A stretch of DNA of 16,621 bases, taken from the NCBI GenBank assembly GCA_035527835.1, contig DATKZS010000025.1:1-16621 (forward strand), written 5' to 3'. The translations under genes were made by a program, and so were the position numbers. Shown piece by piece: positions 1 to 13,679 of the stretch (position 1 is its first letter; each line of letters begins with the position of its first letter). The notes beneath the pieces were generated by a model. It was not told the origin of the DNA. It saw nothing but the letters and a program-made list of their open reading frames with translations, and did not search any database. The stretch comes from DATKZS01 sp035527835 [NCBI: bacterium] (GTDB taxonomy: Bacteria; RBG-13-61-14).

Positions 1-100
1 GCTGATCACCCCGATTGCGATGGAGAAGGAGCTTCGGTTCGCGATCCGGGAGGGCGGCCGGACGGTTGGCGCCGGGGTGACGGTGGAGGTAATTGAGTAA
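1..100 (+). CDS. tuf: Elongation factor Tu, C-terminal end (partial, upstream copy)
   Basis: Bases 2-100 encode the last 32 residues of EF-Tu and a TAA stop. The tail reads [19 protein letters not shown], then [13 protein letters not shown], which is the conserved end of the third beta-barrel domain. EF-Tu is the cytoplasmic GTPase that carries aminoacyl-tRNA to the ribosome. Only the end is visible, because the gene begins outside the window. It lies directly upstream of rpmG, the usual place for the copy that heads the rpmG-secE-nusG cluster. A second tuf begins at 16518, so the genome has at least two copies. Identification of the family is very secure; nothing can be said of the GTPase domain of this copy. 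Confidence 0.95.
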   Translation, partial: LITPIAMEKELRFAIREGGRTVGAGVTVEVIE

Positions 101-110
101 GAAGAGAATT

Positions 111-184
111 AACAAGGATATTTAGGATAAACAGGATAAGATTTTATTTATTTTCATATCCTTAATATCCTTGACATCCTTGTT
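111..184. repeat. Inverted repeat with 9-nt unit arms, copy 1 (tuf-rpmG gap)
   Basis: The 28-nt arms at 111-138 and 157-184 are reverse complements at about 22 of 28 positions and are separated by an AT-rich loop. Each arm is a run of AAGGATAtt-like units spaced about 9 nt apart. The same element recurs at 2108-2184 and 8672-8738. It starts 10 nt after the tuf stop codon, so it would form a long hairpin in the mRNA. There is no clean U-run, so I do not call it an intrinsic terminator. Confidence 0.85.
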
Positions 185-209
185 ACTCCAATCCTTCTGA
201 AAAAAGAGC

Positions 210-226
210 GCTGGTTGCAAGCCGGC
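210..226. repeat. Degenerate GGTT-GCA-AACC palindrome (tuf-rpmG gap)
   Basis: GCTGGTT, GCA, AGCCGGC forms a 7-bp stem with two G-U pairs and a 3-nt loop. It resembles the better palindromes at 523-540, 3811-3920 and 12961-13005 and is probably a decayed member of that family. It lies 24 nt before rpmG. Confidence 0.5.
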
Positions 227-250
227 AGCACCTTATGAATAGAGGTCAAG

Positions 251-412
251 ATGGCGAAAGAAGCGAGAATGATCATCACGCTGGCGTGCGGGGAGTGCAA
301 AAACCGCAACTACACCAGCATGAAGAACAAGAAGAATACTCCGGACAAGCTGGAGCGGAAAAAGTACTGTCCGACCTGTCGGAAGCATACGGCTCACAAG
401 GAGACGAAGTAG
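251..412 (+). CDS. rpmG: 50S ribosomal protein L33 (zinc-binding form)
   Basis: This 53-residue basic protein matches L33 over its whole length, with [16 protein letters not shown] near the start and [20 protein letters not shown] after it. L33 sits near the E site of the large subunit. Two CxxC pairs (Cys13/Cys16 and Cys40/Cys43) are intact, so this is the zinc-binding C+ form rather than the cysteine-free form made under zinc limitation. The start at 251 has a GAGG ribosome binding site at 242-245. Met7 at 269 lacks one, although it would give the shorter N-terminus seen in some relatives. The tRNA-Trp gene follows 22 nt after the stop, in the common order tuf, rpmG, trnW, secE. Confidence 0.95.
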   Translation: MAKEARMIITLACGECKNRNYTSMKNKKNTPDKLERKKYCPTCRKHTAHKETK

Positions 413-434
413 GCCGGCGGGGTCGGAGTTGCGT

Positions 435-510
435 ACGCCAGTAGCTCAACTGGTAGAGCACCGGTCTCCAAAACCGGGGGTTGGGGGTTCGATTCCCTCC
501 TGGCGTGCCA
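435..510 (+). tRNA. trnW: tRNA-Trp (anticodon CCA)
   Basis: This 76-nt cloverleaf has a 7-bp acceptor stem ACGCCAG/CTGGCGT, a D-stem GCTC/GAGC and an anticodon stem CCGGT/ACCGG around the loop CTCCAAA (anticodon CCA, reading UGG). The T-arm is GGGGG/CCCTC with loop TTCGATT. The discriminator base is G at 507, as expected for bacterial tRNA-Trp, and the terminal CCA (508-510) is encoded. The gene lies between rpmG and secE with no promoter of its own visible, so it is presumably cut out of the polycistronic transcript. Confidence 0.97.
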
Positions 511-522
511 GTGAATTGGCAG

Positions 523-540
523 CACCGGTTGTAACCGGTG
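523..540. repeat. Perfect 8-bp palindrome CACCGGTT-GT-AACCGGTG
   Basis: CACCGGTT (523-530) and AACCGGTG (533-540) are exact reverse complements around a 2-nt centre. It lies 12 nt after the tRNA-Trp CCA end and belongs to the dispersed GGTT/AACC palindrome family. It could help fold or trim the tRNA 3' trailer, but that is inference. Confidence 0.75.
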
Positions 541-570
541 AGAATTTTTCAGGGCGGCGTTGCCGCGGGG

Positions 571-587
571 GCCGCTGATTCAGCGGC
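571..587 (+). other. Hairpin abutting the secE ribosome binding site
   Basis: GCCGCTGA-T-TCAGCGGC is a perfect 8-bp inverted repeat. The secE Shine-Dalgarno sequence GGGGAG (588-593) begins on the next base. A small upstream stem GCGGC-GTT-GCCGC (554-566) lies just before it. The hairpin would stack against the ribosome site and may affect secE translation or mark a processing point downstream of the tRNA; no function is shown. Confidence 0.5.
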
Positions 588-599
588 GGGGAGTGAAGC

Positions 600-1007
600 A
601 TGACATTGGATAACCAGCGGGTGCTGCAGTACACGCTTTACGGGCTCGGGCTGGTGGTGTGGTTCGTGGTGTGGAAGTTCCTGGGATCGGTGACGGACCT
701 GATCCTGGTGGTGCGCCATCTGCCGCAGGTGGACGTGCCCGGGTTCGGGAACCTGAACAACCTTTACGCGCTGGTGGCGCTGGGGATCACGGCGGGCGCG
801 GTGGAATACGCGCGGCGCCACGCGGTGGCGAACAAGTTCGGGATCGAGGTGATCGCGGAGCTCCGGAAGGTGACGTGGCCGAACTGGGCGGAGGTCAGGG
901 GCACGACGGTGGTGGTGCTGGGCGTCACGCTGGCGGTCTCCCTGATCCTCTTCGCTTTCGATTCCGTTTATGACTTTCTGATCCGCGCGCTCTTCAAGCT
1001 AGCCTGA
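600..1007 (+). CDS. secE: Preprotein translocase subunit SecE
   Basis: SecE is the small subunit of the SecYEG channel in the inner membrane. It clamps SecY, and the channel exports unfolded proteins and inserts membrane proteins. The 135-residue product has three hydrophobic segments, at about residues 12-37, 54-71 and 102-122. The conserved amphipathic helix before the last segment reads EVIAELRKVTWPNWAEV (83-99), whose VTWP box is diagnostic. Three segments and this length match the E. coli type (127 residues), not the single-span form of Gram-positives. The ATG at 600 has GGGGAG at 588-593. nusG starts 14 nt after the stop, the classic secE-nusG pair, so the two are surely co-transcribed. 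Confidence 0.95.
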   Translation: MTLDNQRVLQYTLYGLGLVVWFVVWKFLGSVTDLILVVRHLPQVDVPGFGNLNNLYALVALGITAGAVEYARRHAVANKFGIEVIAELRKVTWPNWAEVRGTTVVVLGVTLAVSLILFAFDSVYDFLIRALFKLA

Positions 1008-1021
1008 TACGGGGTCAATTC

Positions 1022-1561
1022 ATGAGCTCTGGCGAGATGAAATGGTACGTCGTGCACACCTATTCCGGTTTTGAGAACAAGGCCAAGGAAGCGCTGGAGG
1101 AGCGGATCAAACGCTACCAGATGGAGGAGAAGTTCGCGGAGACCCTGATTCCGTCCGAGGAAGTGGTGGAGCTGGTGGGCGGGAAGCGCAAGGTGAGCCA
1201 GCGCAAGTTCTTCCCCGGCTACATGCTGGTCCGGATGGTGATGGACGACGAGACCTTCCACCTGGTGAAGAACACGCCCAAGGTGACGGGCTTCGTGGGC
1301 GGCCAGCGCAATCCTCCGGCCATCCCGGACGACGAGGCCGAGCGGCTGACCCGGATGATCGCGGACGACACGCTTCGGCCCAAGGCCAAGGACCAGTTCG
1401 AGCGGGGCGAGATCGTGCGGGTGGTGGACGGGCCGTTCCGCGGCTTCAACGGGATCGTGGACGAGGCCAAGCCGGAGAAGAGCAAGGTCAAGGTGCTGGT
1501 GTCCATCTTCGGCCGGCAGACCCCGGTGGAGCTGGACTTCGTGCAGGTGGAGAAGGGGTGA
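1022..1561 (+). CDS. nusG: Transcription termination/antitermination protein NusG
   Basis: NusG binds the RNA polymerase clamp, suppresses pausing, and links polymerase to Rho or to ribosomal protein S10. The 179-residue protein (E. coli 181) has the NGN domain at about 6-115, with WYVVHTYSGFENKA at its start and the polymerase-contacting FFPGYMLV at 63-70. A C-terminal KOW domain follows from about 126 (GEIVRVVDGPFRGFNGIV). Start choice is open: ATG at 1022 has only a weak CGGGG site. The in-frame ATG at 1037 gives the N-terminus MKWYVV, common in the family, but also lacks a clear site. The gene is cytoplasmic, in its normal place after secE and before rplK. Confidence 0.96.
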   Translation: MSSGEMKWYVVHTYSGFENKAKEALEERIKRYQMEEKFAETLIPSEEVVELVGGKRKVSQRKFFPGYMLVRMVMDDETFHLVKNTPKVTGFVGGQRNPPAIPDDEAERLTRMIADDTLRPKAKDQFERGEIVRVVDGPFRGFNGIVDEAKPEKSKVKVLVSIFGRQTPVELDFVQVEKG

Positions 1562-1581
1562 GTTCATAACAAGATTTTTTT

Positions 1582-1610
1582 CACCGCGGAGGCGCGGAGA
1601 ACGCAGAGAT
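1582..1610. repeat. Single repeat arm of 8-9-nt units (nusG-rplK gap)
   Basis: The stretch reads CGCGGAGG, CGCGGAGAA, CGCAGAGAT, which is three degenerate units in tandem. It has the same character as the inverted-repeat arms elsewhere in the window, but I find no complementary arm nearby, so it looks like half of an element. It begins about 20 nt after the nusG stop. The rest of the 106-nt gap is AT-rich and carries only the rplK ribosome binding site AGGAG (1656-1660). Confidence 0.55.
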
Positions 1611-1667
1611 AATAATTTATTTCAAGACTAGAAAACATACTCGATAGACCGATCCAGGAGTTAACAG

Positions 1668-2093
1668 ATGAAGAAAGTAATCGCGAAGATCAAGCTGCAG
1701 ATACCGGCGGGGCAGGCCACGCCGAGCCCTCCGGTTGGCCCGGCGCTGGGTCAGCACCAGGTGAACATCGCGGCGTTCGTGAAGGAGTTCAACGCGCGGA
1801 CGGGCAAGGAGGAGCCGGGTCTGACCATCCCGGTGGTGGTCACGGTGTTCTCCGACCGGAGCTTCGTGTTCGAGACCAAGACCCCGCCGGCATCGGTTTT
1901 GTTGAAGAAGGCGGCGAAGATCGCGAAAGGCTCTGCCGACCCCAAACGGGAGAAGGTGGGCAAGGTGTCAATGAAGCAGGTCCGCGAGATCGCGGAGCTG
2001 AAGTTAAAGGACTTAAACTGTTCGGACCTCGAGTCCGCGGTCCAGTCCATCGCAGGCACGGCCAGGAGCATGGGCATCCAGGTGGTTGACTGA
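1668..2093 (+). CDS. rplK: 50S ribosomal protein L11
   Basis: L11 forms the base of the GTPase-associated centre with 23S rRNA helices 43/44; it takes part in factor binding and in RelA activation. The 141-residue protein is the family's standard length. It carries the proline-rich N-terminal motif PPVGPALGQ at 21-29, contacted by thiostrepton-class antibiotics in other bacteria. The central [12 protein letters not shown] stretch and a C-terminal rRNA-binding domain ending in [10 protein letters not shown] follow. The ATG at 1668 has AGGAG 7 nt upstream. rplA follows after 141 nt, a gap that holds an inverted repeat. In many bacteria L1 represses this pair by binding the mRNA; I could not identify an L1 site here with confidence. 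Confidence 0.97.
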   Translation: MKKVIAKIKLQIPAGQATPSPPVGPALGQHQVNIAAFVKEFNARTGKEEPGLTIPVVVTVFSDRSFVFETKTPPASVLLKKAAKIAKGSADPKREKVGKVSMKQVREIAELKLKDLNCSDLESAVQSIAGTARSMGIQVVD

Positions 2094-2107
2094 GAACAAG
2101 AGGAATC

Positions 2108-2184
2108 AACAAGGATTAACAGAATATTCAGGATAGGGAAAAATCATTTCCATTCTTATCCTGCATATCCTTAATATCCTTGTT
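2108..2184. repeat. Inverted repeat with 9-nt unit arms, copy 2 (rplK-rplA gap)
   Basis: The arms 2108-2135 and 2157-2184 (28 nt each) are complementary at about 22 of 28 positions, with the same AACAAGGAT...GGATA outer and inner ends as copies 1 and 3. It starts 14 nt after the rplK stop codon. It splits two genes that are usually tightly coupled. Confidence 0.85.
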
Positions 2185-2234
2185 TCCCTCGCCCTGGAGA
2201 TTCCCCGGGAGCGGCCGGAGATGAGGAGGATCGA

Positions 2235-2939
2235 ATGACGAAGTTAGGCAAGCGGACGACGCGGTTGCGCTCCATGATTGACGGGTCGAAGGGTTACCAG
2301 GTCGAGGAGGCCATGGGCCTGATCGAGCAGATGAAGGGGGCCAAGTTCGACGAGACGGTGGACGTGGCGATCCGCCTGGGCGTGGATCCCCGGAAGAGCG
2401 ACCAGATGGTTCGCGGCACGGTGAGCCTGCCCCACGGCACGGGCAAGACCGTCAGGGTGCTGGTGTTCGCCAAGGGCGAGAAGGAGAAGGAGGCCCAGGA
2501 CGCGGGCGCGGACTTCGTGGGCTCGGACGATCTGATCAAGAAGATCCAGGAGGGCTGGACGGACTTTGACAAGGCCATCGCCACGCCCGACATGATGGGG
2601 GTGGTGAGCCGTCTCGGAAAGATCCTGGGCCCGCGCGGGCTGATGCCCAACCCCAAGGTCGGCACGGTGACCATGGACATCGCGCGGGCGGTCAAGGAGC
2701 TGAAGGGCGGCCGGGTCGAGTTCCGGGTGGACAAGGGCTCGAACGTGCATTGCCCGATCGGCAAGCACAGCTTCGGCAAGCAGAAGCTCACGGAGAACTT
2801 CACGGCGCTGTTCGAGGCCGTGATGAAGGCCAAGCCGGACACGGCCAAGGGCACCTTTGTGAAGAACATCACGGTTTCCACCACCATGGGGCCCGGGATC
2901 AGGATTGAAGCGGGCGCTTTGAGAGAAGAGTCCAAGTGA
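2235..2939 (+). CDS. rplA: 50S ribosomal protein L1
   Basis: L1 forms the mobile stalk beside the ribosomal E site and helps release deacylated tRNA; in many bacteria it also represses translation of its own operon. The 234-residue product equals the E. coli length. The L1 signature [19 protein letters not shown] lies at 128-146, in domain II, and the N- and C-terminal halves of domain I surround it (for example [21 protein letters not shown] at 37-57). GAGGAGGA at 2223-2230 is a strong ribosome binding site, though only 4 nt from the ATG. The 316-nt gap that follows contains the rplJ leader. Confidence 0.97.
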   Translation: MTKLGKRTTRLRSMIDGSKGYQVEEAMGLIEQMKGAKFDETVDVAIRLGVDPRKSDQMVRGTVSLPHGTGKTVRVLVFAKGEKEKEAQDAGADFVGSDDLIKKIQEGWTDFDKAIATPDMMGVVSRLGKILGPRGLMPNPKVGTVTMDIARAVKELKGGRVEFRVDKGSNVHCPIGKHSFGKQKLTENFTALFEAVMKAKPDTAKGTFVKNITVSTTMGPGIRIEAGALREESK

Positions 2940-2956
2940 TTTAGCGCGTACTCCAG

Positions 2957-2979
2957 CCCCCTGACGTGCGGTCAAGGGG
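2957..2979 (+). other. Hairpin shortly after rplA
   Basis: CCCCCTGAC (2957-2965) pairs with GTCAAGGGG (2971-2979) with one mismatch, around the 5-nt loop GTGCG. A T-rich stretch (2992-3002) follows some 12 nt later, too far for a standard intrinsic terminator. It could terminate weakly, or be a processing or 3'-end stabilising stem that separates the L11-L1 message from the L10-L12 leader. Confidence 0.4.
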
Positions 2980-3039
2980 TAAAGGAGACGTGTTTAATTT
3001 TTACGGAGAGATAAAAACCGGTAAAACGCATTTAAAATC

Positions 3040-3116
3040 GCGGACTAAGTATTTTGTCGCAGACAGCGGGTCAGTCAGGTTAAACGGGATTATCCCGGCC
3101 CGCCGAGACTTAAAGC
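3040..3116 (+). promoter_or_regulatory. Ribosomal protein L10 leader (autoregulatory mRNA element)
   Basis: This stretch of the rplJ leader has the conserved L10(L12)4-binding architecture. GCAGACAGCGGGTC (3059-3072) faces GGCCCGCCGAGACTT (3097-3111); GCGGGTC pairs with GGCCCGC over 7 bp including one G-U. The opposed AGACA and CGA bases form the asymmetric loop expected of the kink-turn. A small stem CGGGA-TTA-TCCCG (3085-3097) lies inside, after the conserved-looking TTAA. The sequences GACAGYRGG and CYGCCGAG are those I recall from the family's L10_leader model. In known cases the L10-L12 complex binds here to reduce rplJL expression. A transcript search with that model would settle it. 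Confidence 0.85.
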
Positions 3117-3126
3117 TTGGGCAATC

Positions 3127-3187
3127 GGGAGTCTAACTCCCCATTCTCCATGCTCTTTTTTCGGCGGGGACCGGGCGATCAGCCCGG
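3127..3187 (+). other. Two stems between the L10 leader and the rplJ start
   Basis: GGGAGT-CTA-ACTCCC (3127-3141) and CCGGGC-GATCA-GCCCGG (3171-3187) are perfect 6-bp stems flanking a T6 run (3157-3162). The T-run is 15 nt past the first stem, so this is not a clean terminator. It could still be a L10-responsive switch acting on transcription or on the rplJ ribosome site. The remainder of the 316-nt gap shows no gene. Confidence 0.35.
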
Positions 3188-3255
3188 AGCGTCATCAAGG
3201 CGGCCCCGGATGCCGGCGGCGAAAAAGGAATGGAGAAAGGGGGTGAGGAAATACC

Positions 3256-3792
3256 TTGAAAAAAGCGGACAAAGTAAAGTTCATCGAACAGATGAAACAG
3301 GAGCTTGAGACGGCGCCTTCCATGGTGCTGGCTGATTACCGCGGGCTCACGGTGGCGCAGATCAGCGACCTGCGCGACCGCTGCCGGGAGGCCGGGGTGC
3401 GGTTCAAAGTGGCGAAGAACACCCTGCTCAAGCTCGCGTCGGGCGGGACGCCGATGGCGGCGATGGATCAGCTTCTGACCGGGCCCACCGCGGTGGCCTG
3501 GCACCGGGAGGACCCCGGAGCGCCGGCCCGGGTGCTGGTCGAGTTCATCAAGATCAAGGGCAACGAGAAGCTCGAGATCAAAGGGGCCGCCGCCGGCGGG
3601 AAACTTATCAGCGCGCAAGAGGTCAAAACCATGCTGGCGACGCTTCCGACCCGGCCGCAGCTCCTGGCCATCATGGCCGGACTGATCGCGGCGGGTCCCA
3701 CCAAGCTCGCGCGCCTGCTGGCGGCGGGGCCGCAGCAACTGGGCCGCGCGCTGGGGGCATTGCAGACCGAGAAGGAAAAACAGGCGGCGTAA
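3256..3792 (+). CDS. rplJ: 50S ribosomal protein L10
   Basis: L10 anchors the L7/L12 stalk to 23S rRNA and acts as operon repressor in complex with L12. The 178-residue protein has the rRNA-binding N-terminal domain with ADYRGLTV (26-33) and VAKNTLL (52-58). The helical C-terminal tail from about 149 binds L12 dimers. The start is TTG: an in-frame TGA at 3244-3246 leaves only GGA-AAT-ACC before it, and no ATG occurs in frame until residue 13, which would remove conserved sequence. GGGGGTGAGG (3238-3247) serves as ribosome binding site. The weak start codon fits a gene under tight translational control by the leader at 3040-3116. rplL follows after 153 nt of repeats. Confidence 0.95.
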   Translation: MKKADKVKFIEQMKQELETAPSMVLADYRGLTVAQISDLRDRCREAGVRFKVAKNTLLKLASGGTPMAAMDQLLTGPTAVAWHREDPGAPARVLVEFIKIKGNEKLEIKGAAAGGKLISAQEVKTMLATLPTRPQLLAIMAGLIAAGPTKLARLLAAGPQQLGRALGALQTEKEKQAA

Positions 3793-3810
3793 GGGCTCAA
3801 CCGTCCTGCA

Positions 3811-3920
3811 GAACGGGTTTATAACCTGTTCGGCGGGGAGACGCCAAGAAGGTGAACAGGTTGCAAACCTGTTCCACTTAATGGAGAACGAAAGGTGAAC
3901 AGGTTGCAAACCTGTTCTAC
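3811..3920. repeat. Three GGTT-NNN-AACC palindromes in the rplJ-rplL gap
   Basis: Copy a (3811-3831) is GAACGGGTT-TAT-AACCTGTTC. Copies b (3852-3877) and c (3895-3920) share GTGAACAGGTTGCA then AACCTGTTCYAC and differ at one base. Each forms a 9-bp stem with a 3-nt loop. b and c are 43 nt apart, in the same orientation. Together they fill most of the gap between two genes whose products are needed in a 1:4 ratio. The GTG of copy c would extend the rplL frame upstream, which is an artefact. Confidence 0.9.
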
Positions 3921-3945
3921 CCATAACCTAGCAAGGAGCACAAAA

Positions 3946-4335
3946 ATGGCAGACGTAAGCAAGGAGCAGGTGTTAGAGTTTTTCGACAAGATGACCTTGA
4001 TCGAGCTCTCGGGGTTCGTGAAGGAGTTCGAGGAGCGGTTTAACGTGTCGGCGGCGGCGCCGGTGATGATGGCGGGGATGATGCCGGGCGCGGGCGCGGC
4101 CGCGGCGGCTGAGGTTGAGGAGCAGACGGAGTTCAGCGTGATCCTGAAGGAAGTGGGCGAGAAGCGGATCGAGGTGATCAAGGAAGTCCGCGCCATCACC
4201 CAGCTCGGGCTGAAAGAGGCCAAGGAAGTGGTGGAGAAGGTCCCGGGCCCGGTCAAGGAAGGCGTGTCCAAGCAGGACGCGGAAGAGATCAAGAGGAAGC
4301 TGGAGGCCGTGGGCGCGAAGGTGGAGATCAAGTAG
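3946..4335 (+). CDS. rplL: 50S ribosomal protein L7/L12
   Basis: L7/L12 is the multicopy stalk protein that recruits EF-Tu, EF-G, IF2 and RF3 and stimulates their GTPase activity. The 129-residue product (E. coli 121) has the N-terminal dimerisation helices (about 1-34) and an Ala/Met/Gly-rich hinge (about 35-57). The C-terminal factor-binding domain contains [20 protein letters not shown] (73-92) and ends GAKVEIK. The hinge is slightly long and contains two MM pairs. The ATG at 3946 has AAGGAG 7 nt upstream (3933-3938). An in-frame GTG at 3895 lies inside a repeat and is rejected. The gene should be more highly translated than rplJ, and has the better start codon and spacing. Confidence 0.97.
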   Translation: MADVSKEQVLEFFDKMTLIELSGFVKEFEERFNVSAAAPVMMAGMMPGAGAAAAAEVEEQTEFSVILKEVGEKRIEVIKEVRAITQLGLKEAKEVVEKVPGPVKEGVSKQDAEEIKRKLEAVGAKVEIK

Positions 4336-4369
4336 GCTTGAGGCGTGAGGCTTGGGGCCTGAGGCCGGG
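4335..4369. repeat. Five tandem heptamers directly after rplL
   Basis: Starting at the last base of the rplL stop codon, the sequence reads GGCTTGA, GGCGTGA, GGCTTGG, GGCCTGA, GGCCGGG. All share GG at positions 1-2 and mostly TGA at 5-7. There is only a short complementary stretch (GGCC/GGCC palindromes) within it. Its 7-nt period matches the fusA-tuf gap element at 16402-16494, but its sequence differs. Confidence 0.7.
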
Positions 4370-4402
4370 CCTCGGCGCCGCTTCGGGAACAATCCAGCAT
4401 GA

Positions 4403-4428
4403 CCGCGGGAGCGGCTTTGCTCCGGCGG
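4403..4428. repeat. 10-bp GC-rich hairpin (rplL-rpoB gap)
   Basis: CCGCGGGAGC (4403-4412) pairs with GCTCCGGCGG (4419-4428) with one mismatch, around loop GGCTTT. No T-run follows. It looks like another small dispersed palindrome rather than a terminator. Confidence 0.5.
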
Positions 4429-4452
4429 AAGATAAAGTGAGCGGTTGACCAG

Positions 4453-4479
4453 CAGGGGCGAGGTGCGTCCTCGCCCCTG
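4453..4479 (+). other. 11-bp hairpin upstream of rpoB, possible attenuator
   Basis: CAGGGGCGAGG (4453-4463) and CCTCGCCCCTG (4469-4479) are perfectly complementary around TGCGT. TTCTTTTCT follows about 8 nt later, so termination might be partial. In E. coli the same gap holds an attenuator and an RNase III site that set the rplL:rpoB ratio. The position suggests a similar job here, but that is inference; it might equally be a dispersed palindrome. Confidence 0.45.
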
Positions 4480-4528
4480 GACCAGTTCTTTTCTATGGCC
4501 GGGCGTTTGAGCTCGCGAAGGAGCGATG

Positions 4529-8659
<4,131 letters not shown>

Positions 8660-8671
8660 GAAGAATGGAGA

Positions 8672-8738
8672 AACAAGGATGTCAAGGATATTAAGGATAA
8701 GAAAATATTTTATCATGAATATCCTAAATATCCTTGTT
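8672..8738. repeat. Inverted repeat with 9-nt unit arms, copy 3 (rpoB-rpoC gap)
   Basis: Arms 8672-8699 and 8711-8738 are complementary at about 23 of 28 positions. The 5' arm is three clear units: CAAGGATGT, CAAGGATAT, TAAGGATAA. That arm is identical to the reverse complement of the 3' arm of copy 1, 8.5 kb away. It begins 12 nt after the rpoB stop. The rest of the 178-nt gap shows no gene and ends in the strong rpoC ribosome site. Confidence 0.85.
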
Positions 8739-8837
8739 GATCTTCTCCGTGATTTTTCGGTCGCGGCCTGCAGCGGCGCCGGGACCTGCGACATACGTTT
8801 TCGACCATCCGTGTAACTCAAACAAGGAGGCATCGCG

Positions 8838-12941
<4,104 letters not shown>

Positions 12942-12960
12942 GCCGGACGCCAGGGCCGTG

Positions 12961-13021
12961 CCGCCGGTTTTAGCCGGTGGAAATCCCGCCGGTTACAAAC
13001 CGGCGCCGCCTCCGGCAGGCG
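12961..13021. repeat. Cluster of three small palindromes (rpoC-rpsL gap)
   Basis: CCGCCGGT-TTTA-GCCGGTGG (12961-12980, with G-U pairs), CGCCGGTT-ACA-AACCGGCG (12987-13005, perfect) and CGCCT-CCGGC-AGGCG (13007-13021). The first two belong to the GGTT/AACC family seen in four other gaps. They lie between the rpoC stop and the str promoter. No T-run follows, so they are not intrinsic terminators, though they could protect the 3' end of the rpoC message. Confidence 0.75.
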
Positions 13022-13037
13022 AAATACGGGATTTGTC

Positions 13038-13065
13038 TTGACTTGAGCTGAAAATTTGATATAAT
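13038..13065 (+). promoter_or_regulatory. Sigma70-type promoter of the str operon
   Basis: TTGACT (13038-13043) and a consensus TATAAT (13060-13065) are separated by 16 bp of AT-rich spacer. Transcription would begin near 13071-13072, giving a leader of about 36 nt before the rpsL ATG at 13108. This is the best promoter match in the window and sits where the str operon is expected to start. Confidence 0.85.
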
Positions 13066-13107
13066 GATGGGATTCGGTAATTTGAGGAAAAAGGGACCTG
13101 TGAATTA

Positions 13108-13479
13108 ATGCCTACTATTAACCAGTTGATCCGGAAAGAGCGGGTCAAACCGCACAAGAAGACCAAGGCGCCGGCTTTGCAGGGTTGCCCGCAGAAGCGG
13201 GGGGTGTGCGTGCGCGTGACCACGTTCACTCCCAAGAAGCCGAACTCGGCCATGCGCAAGGTCGCCCGCGTGCGGCTCACCAACGGGATCGAGGTGACCA
13301 CCTACATCCCGGGCGTGGGCCACAATCTGCAGGAGCACTCGGTGGTGCTGATCCGGGGCGGCAGGATCAAGGACCTTCCCGGCGTCCGCTACCACATCAT
13401 CCGGGGCACGCTGGACTCGCTGGGAGTTGCGGACAGAAAGCAGGCCAGGTCGAAATACGGGGCCAAGAGACCAAAGTAA
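13108..13479 (+). CDS. rpsL: 30S ribosomal protein S12
   Basis: S12 lies at the decoding centre and controls accuracy. The 123-residue protein aligns without gaps to E. coli S12 through CPQKRGVC (27-34), [11 protein letters not shown] (41-51) and [11 protein letters not shown] (86-96). Lys43 and Lys88, whose replacement gives streptomycin resistance, are wild type. Asp89, the residue methylthiolated by RimO in other bacteria, is present. The ATG at 13108 has only a weak AAGGGA site 11 nt upstream. It is the first gene after the promoter at 13038-13065. Its stop codon is part of an intrinsic terminator stem, which is odd for the head gene of an operon. Confidence 0.97.
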   Translation: MPTINQLIRKERVKPHKKTKAPALQGCPQKRGVCVRVTTFTPKKPNSAMRKVARVRLTNGIEVTTYIPGVGHNLQEHSVVLIRGGRIKDLPGVRYHIIRGTLDSLGVADRKQARSKYGAKRPK

Positions 13480-13526
13480 GGATTGAACGGCAAAGGGATT
13501 GATTCCTTTCGATTCAATCCTTTTTT
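13478..13526 (+). terminator. Intrinsic terminator overlapping the rpsL stop codon
   Basis: AAGGATTGAA (13478-13487) and TTCAATCCTT (13513-13522) pair perfectly. An inner stem AAAGG/CCTTT (13492-13496 with 13505-13509) extends the hairpin, and the T-run 13521-13526 follows at once. The stem begins within the TAA stop of rpsL, so ribosomes finishing rpsL would cover its 5' arm. That could make it sensitive to translation. It separates rpsL from rpsG, fusA and tuf, which normally share a transcript. Confidence 0.85.
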
Positions 13527-13563
13527 GTCGCCTAGGGCATGGTGAGCATTAAGGAAGAAAGTG

Positions 13564-13644
13564 GCCGCAGATGAACGCAGATAAACGCAGATAATTCTGA
13601 AATAGGCATGATGCAATCTGCGTTCATCTGCGTTCATCTGCGGC
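13564..13644. repeat. 29-bp inverted repeat with 10-nt unit arms (rpsL-rpsG gap)
   Basis: Arms 13564-13592 and 13616-13644 are complementary at 28 of 29 positions around a 23-nt loop. The 5' arm contains GCAGATGAAC, GCAGATAAAC, GCAGAT, that is, a 10-nt unit in tandem. It is the longest and most perfect hairpin in the window. Its function is unknown. Confidence 0.9.
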
Positions 13645-13651
13645 AAAAAAA

Positions 13652-13679
13652 TTGCATACGAGTTAACTCCGACTATTAA
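13652..13679 (+). promoter_or_regulatory. Weak candidate promoter for rpsG-fusA-tuf
   Basis: TTGCAT (13652-13657) and TATTAA (13674-13679) are 16 bp apart, directly after the long hairpin and about 20 nt before rpsG. Only three of six bases match at -35 and four at -10. I list it because a terminator after rpsL would require either readthrough or a new promoter here. Confidence 0.25.

Noticed and set aside
171-200. TTGACA resembling a -35 box before rpmG
   Set aside because: It is part of the inverted-repeat arm, and no -10 sequence lies 16-18 bp downstream.
101-250. CRISPR-like array or attachment site in the repeats of the tuf-rpmG gap
   Set aside because: The units are degenerate, about 9 nt long, arranged as an inverted repeat and without spacers; no integrase or cas gene is nearby.
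2957-3002. Intrinsic terminator after rplA
   Set aside because: The stem has a mismatch and the T-rich stretch lies about 12 nt away; kept only as an unassigned hairpin.
3117-3308. Small open frame of 63 codons across the rplJ leader
   Set aside because: It overlaps the rplJ start in another frame, lacks a ribosome binding site, and its sequence is explained by leader stems.
3895-3945. GTG start that would lengthen L7/L12 by 17 residues
   Set aside because: The extension is translated from a palindromic repeat. The ATG at 3946 has a proper ribosome binding site and gives the family N-terminus.
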